Source: Plotosus lineatus (taxonomy: Eukaryota; Chordata; Actinopteri; Siluriformes; Plotosidae). Taken from it: a stretch of 64,000 bases of DNA. How positions within the stretch are numbered: position 1 is the stretch's first letter; each line of letters begins with the position of its first letter. The translations under genes and the position numbers were made by a program. A model generated the notes under the pieces. The model saw nothing but the letters and a program-made list of their open reading frames with translations. It made no database searches and was not told where the DNA came from. The DNA is taken from assembly GCA_024760905.1 (NCBI GenBank), contig CM045745.1:2945001-3009000 (forward strand). Reading direction: 5' to 3'. Positions 57,952-64,000 of the stretch are shown in pieces.

Positions 57952-58283
57952 AGTGGTATAGGGCGTTGGATCCAAAGGTTGGGGGTTCAAGTCCCACTCT
58001 CCACAAGGTTGTCACTGCCCCCCCCCCCCCCCAGTGCAGCTAACTGGGTTATCAAAGGCGGGCCATGTCTGTCACTGTCTATGGTGAGAGGCATGTAAAA
58101 GAACCATTGCTGACTTTCGTAAAGAGTAGGCTGCAAAGTCGTCAGCGTGTTTCTGTCCCTTGCTAAAAGGGTTGTGACAGGAAGGGCATCCGACGTAAAA
58201 ACCTCTGCCAAATCAAACGTGCGAATCAGATGATTCGCTGTGGCGACTCCCGAGAAAGGGAAAAAAGCCGAAAGGAAGACAGA
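57952..58283 (+). mobile_element. SINE-1 with RTE-like tail, inserted at foldback boundary
   Basis: It starts within the A box (agtggtatagggcgttgg) and has a B box gggttcaagtccc, a C-run (58019-58032), body and RTE-like tail ending gaaggaagacagac. Comparison with copy A of the outer element shows the empty site gatacca/aaaggat. Confidence 0.9.
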
Positions 58284-58495
58284 CCAAAAGGATAAACTTT
58301 ATTACGCTTCATGTCCTTTTACATTGAACTTGGAGTGACGTCTCCAAGATGGTGCTGCCTAGAGGGTGACATCGCGGAGTTCTCAGAGTCAAATTGTTTC
58401 TTTGTTCATTTTAATTTGTTTTATTTGTTGTTTTGTTTGTTCGGTCGACCGGTCATAGACGAGCATAGTGCAAAACATGAACAAACAAAACAAAG
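58284..58495. repeat. Foldback element, deleted copy
   Basis: The left arm 58284-58441 is homologous to 27164-27320. It is joined directly to the inner end of the right arm (tcggtcgaccggtcatagac ... acatgaacaaacaaa). Spacer and most of the right arm are lost. Confidence 0.8.
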
Positions 58496-58535
58496 CCAGC
58501 CTCCCTGTGATCTAATTAGGATTAAGCGATTACAG
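58496..58535 (+). repeat. L2-like tail fragment
   Basis: gccagcctccctgtgatcta and attaggattaagcgattac only. It replaces the missing part of the foldback right arm. Confidence 0.65.
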
Positions 58536-59614
58536 AAATGACAATGACAATAATTGTGTTGTTTTCTGTTTGTAAGAACAAGCAGCAGGTGGTAGGAGTG
58601 GGGAATCTCAAATCTTTAGGTGTGGCTGCTTATTCCTCAATCCCTCACCTGTTGGCCACTGAAGATTAACCACAGTGCAAATAAAAATGGAAACCCCCCA
58701 CCCTTCCATTTCTATGTACTCTTCTACAATGTATACAGTTTAATTTTGCAGGTGTTTAGATCTTCAGATTAAAACTCTAGCCCGCTCCATTTCTTCTATC
58801 TCACAGCAAACATGATCACACTCCAGTTTCCTATGGCAACTGTGCCACATTTATCTGATTCGAGTCAATGTTTTAAAAGTTCTGAAAAAACATGAGGTAA
58901 CCATCCAAACCACATGCCCATGTCGTGGTTTCTCTCAAATGTGTATTGTTATTTATAATGCGTAATCAGCAAAGGTGTCTTCATTCATGGAGCAGCACAT
59001 CTGCTGATAACACATCTGTGATCCAACACTGCTTTCTTTTCAGTCTTCTAATATGACCTACTTTCTTGTCATATTTAGATATTTAATGACACCTGTTTCT
59101 GCATGAGCCTTGAAGTTGTGAATTATGTCCACGCTGGGGACTGTGGAGTGTGTGACAGTGTTAGAATGACATGGTAACACCGTACCCCACTCTACCACAT
59201 GGTGTCCTTAGTAACCTTCAAGAAGGATCTATGGGTGCACTTGACAAGAACTCATGTTTTCTAGAAAAGACATGCACAGTACATCTCCATATTCTTACAC
59301 AATATTATTTTTAATACAACAGCAATTAGTTCAGAGCCACTAATTTGGCTGCTTGAGAAACATTCCTAGAATGCTCAAATTAGGTTAACTGCACTCCGCT
59401 TGTTTGTACTTGCCACATTAAAGTCCACGTCCTAATTCCAAGCAGTTACTACAGCAGCATTACGCAATATCAGGAGACAGCAATTGATATTTTTTCTATG
59501 AATTAAAATATAACTGTTAAAAAAATAATAATTTGGTTATACTGTGTGTAACTTAGAGATTTTAGAACTGCTGAATATCTGCATTTAATCTGATGTGAGC
59601 GCACATACATTTGG
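58536..59614. other. Spacer, no gene recognised
   Basis: About 1.1 kb, no supportable feature. Confidence 0.4.
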
Positions 59615-59790
59615 AGCGCACACAGTGGGGGTGCCTGGGGAGCAGTTGGTGCCTTGCTCAAGGGCATTTCAGCCTTTTATGTGGAGGAGCGAAAGGTGCT
59701 GCTCACTCCCCTATGGCCACACTCGGGAATCAAGTCACCTTTCAGTCCCAGAGCTGTTTCTCTAACCATTAGGCTACAGCTGCCTCCTTA
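59615..59790 (-). mobile_element. SINE-3, tRNA-like head with 'AGCAAGGCACC' body
   Basis: In reverse: A-box-like gtagcctaatggttagag, a decayed B box (ggtgacttgattcccg) and cccttgagcaaggcaccaac then tgctccccagg. The GAGCAAGGCAC..ACTGCTCCCC word is typical of a widespread fish tRNA-SINE class (V-SINE-like). No 3' tail recognised beyond about 59615. Confidence 0.7.
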
Positions 59791-59806
59791 TATATACACC
59801 CCCACA

Positions 59807-59808
<2 letters not shown>

Positions 59809-59886
<78 letters not shown>
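59809..59886. repeat. (CA)39 microsatellite
   Basis: Uninterrupted CA dinucleotides, ending at the terminal CAGGG of the transposon at 59887 and abutting a SINE tail region on the left. Confidence 0.95.
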
Positions 59887-59890
<4 letters not shown>

Positions 59891-60241
59891 GAACCCTCGA
59901 TACTTTGCGCTTCAATTCATGCGGCATCAGTGCATCGCATTTTTTTTAAAGTATTCATCAAATAAAAAATAAGGAAATTACACAATAATAGGGGATAAAG
60001 TTAAGGAAAATTCAGTAAAACAATTATGCAATAAAAACCCCTAAACAAACAAAACAAAAAAACAACCCAAAACCTCCCATCAAAACTACTTACATTTTTA
60101 TGAAGTGCGCATCTGAGTGCGTGCACGTGCATCTGCGTGCGTGTGCGTCTGTATGTGTGTATTTATATTTTATTTACATCATATGCATTCTTTTTTTAAT
60201 TTACATTTACAGCATTGAATATGTACTTATTGATATATATA
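59887..60241. mobile_element. Tigger/pogo-like MITE, family 3 copy C, partial
   Basis: The left end CAGGGAACCCTCGATACTTT and interior match the inverse of 54150-53790 (attcatcaaat, aaggaaatta, gtgcgcatctgagtgcgtgc, attgaatatgtacttattga). It is cut at TA by the transposon at 60242; the far end was not found. Confidence 0.75.
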
Positions 60242-60935
60242 CCATATTCAACATGATAAGCGCCCAGGGCGCCTTAAAAAACGGAGTGGGTGGGCACTTA
60301 TTAAAAAGTTACCAGCGGAGTGGAACGGTAAGTGCTTATTACAGTTGAGGTGAAAAGCATGAATAATAACAGAATAATAAAAGAGTCTACTATTTGTATT
60401 ATTCATTTTGTGGTATCAACAAAACTACTTACATGAAAGCTGAAAATAAACAGAAACAGCATAATTTAAAAAAAGGCCCCTTACTTTTCTCTCCCGGTGC
60501 TGTTCCTTTAAACATTTTCCCAGAAATAAAATCGAGCCAATCAACACGAATGTCAACTTTAGCACATGGCAAGTTGAACCAATGAACACGAACATAAACA
60601 AAAGCACATGGCCAGGAACATCTTTAAATTTATGAAGTCAGTGAGCAGGAGAATCAGGTAAAAAATCCTCGTCATCACTTTCTGATAGGTCCATAGGAGG
60701 CTCATCGCTCCATTCATTCAGAGCATCCCATAGTTTTGCTGTAGCAGTTTCTAATGGTTCATCAGTTGTTGGACATTTACCAAGAGAACACAGCAAAATA
60801 TTTTCTTGTTTTTAAAGCACGGCGGAACAATCACATGTGTTGTTACTGATGAACATTATAGACATTCCCCAGTGGCAGGGGGTCTTGAAATACTGTATAA
60901 ACTCACTTTTACTGTTCAGTATCACAGGGCACAGC
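60242..60935 (-). mobile_element. ACCATATTCGAC-family transposon, copy C
   Basis: The left end CCATATTCAACATGATAAGC follows TA. The sequence matches the inverse of 51846-52622 and continues through a minus-strand transposase relic; the right terminal repeat is missing. This copy shows that the same end sequence occurs on both sides of the family, in inverse orientation. Confidence 0.75.
60638..60915 (-). pseudogene. Transposase C-terminal relic, copy C
   Basis: The reverse sequence is homologous to copies A and B. The ISRPPATGE block lies near 60890 and the DNEWSDEPxMDLSESDDEDF-type block near 60645-60740, ending in TGA at 60638. A single-base deletion near 60812 and stops disrupt it. Only the C-terminal end is preserved. 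Confidence 0.5.
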
Positions 60936-61250
60936 TTTTTCTTTTTTGGCTGGACAAGGTATAATCATATCATCAGTAACCATGTACCAGCGTTCATGTT
61001 GTTTATTTTTTTTTAATAATTCAATGCAACTGCTATAACCGTATTACTGGATTACTATAATGGTTTAAAATTACCTATAATCACATGCAAGAAAAACGTG
61101 TCATTTCATATTGGATACAGGACGGGAATACACACTTGGCTAACCTTTAAGAGCTCACAAAATGCACACCCACATTTACACTTGGGCTTAATTAAGCCAC
61201 AACAATTTACCTACATCCAGGTTATGAGAGGTAGGCATTTGACAACCATA
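60936..61250. other. Spacer, no gene recognised
   Basis: AT-rich, nothing recognised. Confidence 0.4.
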
Positions 61251-61692
61251 TAAAAGTGTACAAGACGGTGATGAGGCCAGCGATGTTGTATGGTTTAGAG
61301 ACAGTGGCCCTGGGGAAAAGACAGGAGGCAGAGCTGGAGGTAGCAGAGATGAAAATGTTGAGGTTCTCTTTGGGAGTAACGAGGATGGATAGGATCAGAA
61401 ATGAGTACATCAGAGGGACAGCACATGTTAGAAAGTCAGAGAGGCTAGATTGAGATGGTTTGGACATGTACAGAGGAGGGATAGTGAGTATATTAGTAGG
61501 AGGATGCTGAGGTTGGAACTACCAGGCGGAAGGCCGAGAGGAAAACCAAAGAGAAGATTTATGGATGTGGTGAAGGAGGACATGAAGGTAGTTGGAGTAA
61601 GAGTAGAAGATGCAGAGGATAGGGTGAGATGGAGGCGAATAGTTTGCTGTGGCGACCCCTGAAGGGAAAAGCCGAAAGAAAAGAAGAAGAAG
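61251..61692 (+). mobile_element. RTE-like LINE copy 4, 3' end only
   Basis: 5'-truncated at about 61251 within the RT C-terminal region. It runs to gcgacccctgaagggaaaag, ccgaaagaaa and a (GAA)n tail at 61692. The last 250 bp match 18098-18324 closely. Confidence 0.9.
61256..61662 (+). pseudogene. RTE-like LINE copy 4, RT C-terminal tail
   Basis: Frame 61256-61453: YKTVMRPAMLYGLETVALGK, AEMKMLRFSLGVTRMDRIRN and YIRGTAHVRKSERLD. A deletion and shift near 61440-61450 then lead to frame 61450-61662: RWFGHVQRRDSEYISRRMLR, GKPKRRFMDVVKEDMKVVGV and RWRRIVCCGDP. No catalytic RT residues are included. Confidence 0.85.
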
Positions 61693-61754
61693 ATATTAAT
61701 GCATATGGGCACAAGGAGCACACACACATGCCCATACATGCACGCGCGCACCCA

Positions 61755-61759
<5 letters not shown>

Positions 61760-61837
<78 letters not shown>
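61760..61837. repeat. (CA)39 microsatellite
   Basis: Uninterrupted CA dinucleotides, about 70 bp after the LINE copy 4 tail. Confidence 0.95.
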
Positions 61838-61840
<3 letters not shown>

Positions 61841-62633
61841 CACTCTCACTCACTCACGCTTTCATAGCAGTTAGCAAGGATAACTATACGGAGTGGGCCT
61901 GTCCCCTCAATTAACAAAAGGCACACGGTGCATTGAGACAACACAAGAAACATTTCAGGTCTGTTATTGAAAACTTGAGAAGTTAAACCCTGAATCATGA
62001 GTCGTTGGTTGCCATGGTGACCACACATGCGCACACAGACCCACTCACACCCATACACACAGACAGTCTATCAACAGAGCAGCTGGTGGACGGGAAGCAA
62101 ACTCTGTTAGAGTCAAGGGCCGTACGCCTGACACAGCAAGTGAATAGAGGGAAATTTGTCGCCACTGTGAAAAAAGAATCAATTGCCTTTTATTCACTCA
62201 CAACAACTCCTTGTTTCGTGGGGCTAGATAGAAAACTTGTGGCAGCAAACTTTTGTTCGGATTTTCCAGCATTGCTAACGCAGCTGTCAGATGTTTAGTC
62301 TCTTCGCTCTGTTTGTTATGCTTTCAGAGCTGTGCAGGTCAACATGGCCTGGTGTGAAAAACTCTTGCCTTAATTCTTAAGAAAGTGCAGATTGCCGCCA
62401 AAAGTCCGATTACAATAAGCATTGATCATTTTGAACCAAAACAGTGAGATTTTCTTGAGGATAGTAATTTGAATTCCTTGGTTGGTCATAGCGGTAAAGA
62501 AATTAAACAGAGGAATTCCTAGAGTTCCAAGAGTCGAAAAAATGATCAGAACTACGATGGTCAATACATAAGTGTATACATTTACAATTTACAGTATCAA
62601 TGGTATCACTGTTTCTTTTTATAAAGCATAATT
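61838..62633. other. Spacer, no gene recognised
   Basis: About 0.8 kb; the 97-codon ORF at 62005-62298 shows no recognisable domain. Confidence 0.4.
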
Positions 62634-62966
62634 GGCTCTGCACTAAAGAAGGTCCAGGGTTCAGCCCTCATCCTCGGGTACTTCTGTGTGGTGTTTGCAT
62701 GCCCTCCCTGTGATTGTATGGGTTTCCTTCAGGTTTTATCCCACACTAAAAACACATGCACAATAGGCTGGCTGGCTGTTTCAATGAAGCCTAGATGTGG
62801 ATGTAAGAGTGAATGGTTGCTTGTATGTTGACCCTGCGATGGTCTGGCAAGCTTTTAGGATGCACCCCACCTTTAGCCAGTGTCGGCTGATACGGCTGAT
62901 ATGATATGATATGTCAGCATCCCCACTAACTTTAGAAGGATTGAGCGGTTCAGAAAATGTGTAAGT
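62634..62966 (+). mobile_element. SINE-2, diverged
   Basis: Weak head (ggctctgcactaaagaaggt), B-box-like gggttcagccc, body gtggtgtttgcatgccctcc and gggtttccttcag, then ccctgcgatggtctggcaag and the L2-like tail to gagcggttcagaaaatg. A GATAT duplication lies in the tail at about 62890-62915. Confidence 0.75.
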
Positions 62967-63068
62967 GATGAGCTTTGCTGTACAGCAGGCCATGCCCACT
63001 GCCATTACGTCATCATTCTGTTTTTATTTATTCAGTCTTCAGCATTTATTTTACCCTTTTGGTCAGGG

Positions 63069-63316
63069 ATCCAAAATCTATCCCAGGAACACTTGATTGT
63101 GAGGCAAAGGTACTCCCTTGCATGCCACAAAAGGCCAGAGGAGCACACCATACACATTTGTCTCTACCTGTATGTTTTTAAGATGGGCAGCAGAAATCCA
63201 CATTGACACATGAACATGAGAAATTTCCCAGAGACCATTCCCCGAACTCAGAATCTGACTGAGGACCCTGGAGCTGTGAGGTGGCAATGCCAGATGCTGT
63301 GCCACTGTACCAGTCT
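63069..63316 (-). mobile_element. SINE-2 head and body, strongly diverged
   Basis: In reverse: head (tggtacagtggcacagcatc), B-box-like region, then a diverged gtttcatgttc-type body and a gattt..tgctgcccat segment. The tail beyond about 63069 is not recognised. The call relies on the order of short matches. Confidence 0.45.
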
Positions 63317-64000
63317 AAAATTTGGATTTATATACCAAAGAGTTTTGCAACATTTCTGTTTTGTGACACTGCTGTGATACTTCAGCCTTGTTTTGATATT
63401 GGACTATCAGCTGAGATTTATTCCACAAAGTTCACATCTTGGACCACTTAAAACGACTAAAAATCGACTTTATATGGTGCAACTGGGTGTAGAAGCAGAA
63501 ACACCTGCCTTCACGTGACAAGAATACCTGCAAGTGACAAGTTCAAGCTGATTGAGGAGCAACTCGACGAGCCATCTCAAAGAAAGAGACCATTAATACG
63601 TTTATTGTTCTAATCCTTCTGAGTGCTCTTTCCAGGCAGCTACAACAGCAGCAGTTGTAAAACATTAAAGATTGAACTTTGTCGTTAATAAGCGTAGTGG
63701 TGACTGTATGCTTCATTAAAGAGGCTGCTGTGTGCTGAGCCTGTCTAGATGCCTTGATTGAATTCATAAAATAACATGATGAGCAGTAGGCATGAACCCA
63801 GTGACTCTTACATTCATGTCACGGTATAATCACTGGATAGCAAACATACAGAATTGCCCGCCAACAAACCAATAAATCACCAATTGTGTAGCAGCCCAAA
63901 ATCCAACCATTGCTGCCAATCAGTAGGACACAGAAAATTAAAATGAATATAAAAACTGGCTGGAACACATTCAGACGTTTTTTTTTTCCACCCAATTCAG
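63317..64000. other. Right-end spacer, no gene recognised
   Basis: Mixed AT-rich sequence, no supportable gene or repeat. Confidence 0.4.

Larger units (their letters stand above)
57523..58495. mobile_element. Tigger/pogo-like element, family 2 copy C, with SINE and foldback
   Basis: TA (57521-57522) then CAGTAGGCCCTTGACTATTC. The left interior to 57951 matches copy A (26749-27163). At 57952 a SINE is inserted exactly before the foldback segment (58284-58495). The right end is missing. Confidence 0.8.

Noticed and set aside
61428..61853. 141-codon minus ORF with a Cys-Val repeat
   Set aside because: It runs through a CA repeat and the antisense of LINE copy 4.
1..64000. CRISPR array, prokaryotic operon or phage content
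   Set aside because: Direct repeats with regular unique spacers are absent; sequence, repeats and codon disruption are those of vertebrate non-coding DNA.

Overview
The window looks like gene-poor, repeat-dense DNA from a fish, most likely a teleost. No host protein-coding gene, rRNA, true tRNA or CRISPR array could be supported. Reasons for calling it fish: many long (CA)n/(GA)n microsatellites, an RTE-like LINE whose C-terminal RT tail (WFGHVQRRDSEYI) is common in fish genomes, tRNA-headed SINEs with LINE-type 3' tails, a repeat with a Rex1-like 3' end, and abundant Tigger/pogo-like and hAT-like DNA transposon relics. The species cannot be named from the sequence.

Layout. 198-7125 is a 6.9 kb purine-strand array of GAGA/GACAGA units, with longer segments re-duplicated inside it. 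8779-13352 is a four-part nest: hAT-like terminal inverted repeats enclose a 3.1 kb minus-strand RTE-like LINE (18-bp target-site duplication, TSD), which is itself split by a Rex1-tailed repeat; a TA-flanked Tigger-like MITE sits beside it. 16-35 kb is scattered SINEs, three further RTE-like copies (a 5'-3' fused deletion derivative at 17.9-18.3 kb, a minus-strand RT fragment at 32.3-33.6 kb, and a 3' fragment near 61 kb), Tigger-like elements and old LINE relics. 38749-42836 is a nearly full-length second LINE (endonuclease, reverse transcriptase, C-terminal zinc-finger-like motif) inserted in the head of a SINE with a perfect 14-bp TSD. 43.4-45.6 kb holds transposon relics, including two nested Tigger-like elements with recognisable transposase pieces. 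46962-47229 is a nearly perfect 115-bp-arm palindrome. 51-64 kb repeats the same cast: SINEs, MITEs nested with SINEs, and CA repeats.

How the pieces relate. One SINE family (tRNA-like head plus common body) occurs with two different 3' ends. One end is shared with the local RTE-like LINE, and the segment before it also matches that LINE's 5' region. The other is an L2-like tail shared with a second, unrelated SINE. Several copies share the same head-to-tail switch point, and two of them are bounded by TSDs, so the hybrid moved as a unit. This modular, tail-swapping SINE system is the most interesting thing in the window. All LINE and transposase reading frames seen carry frameshifts, stops or truncations.
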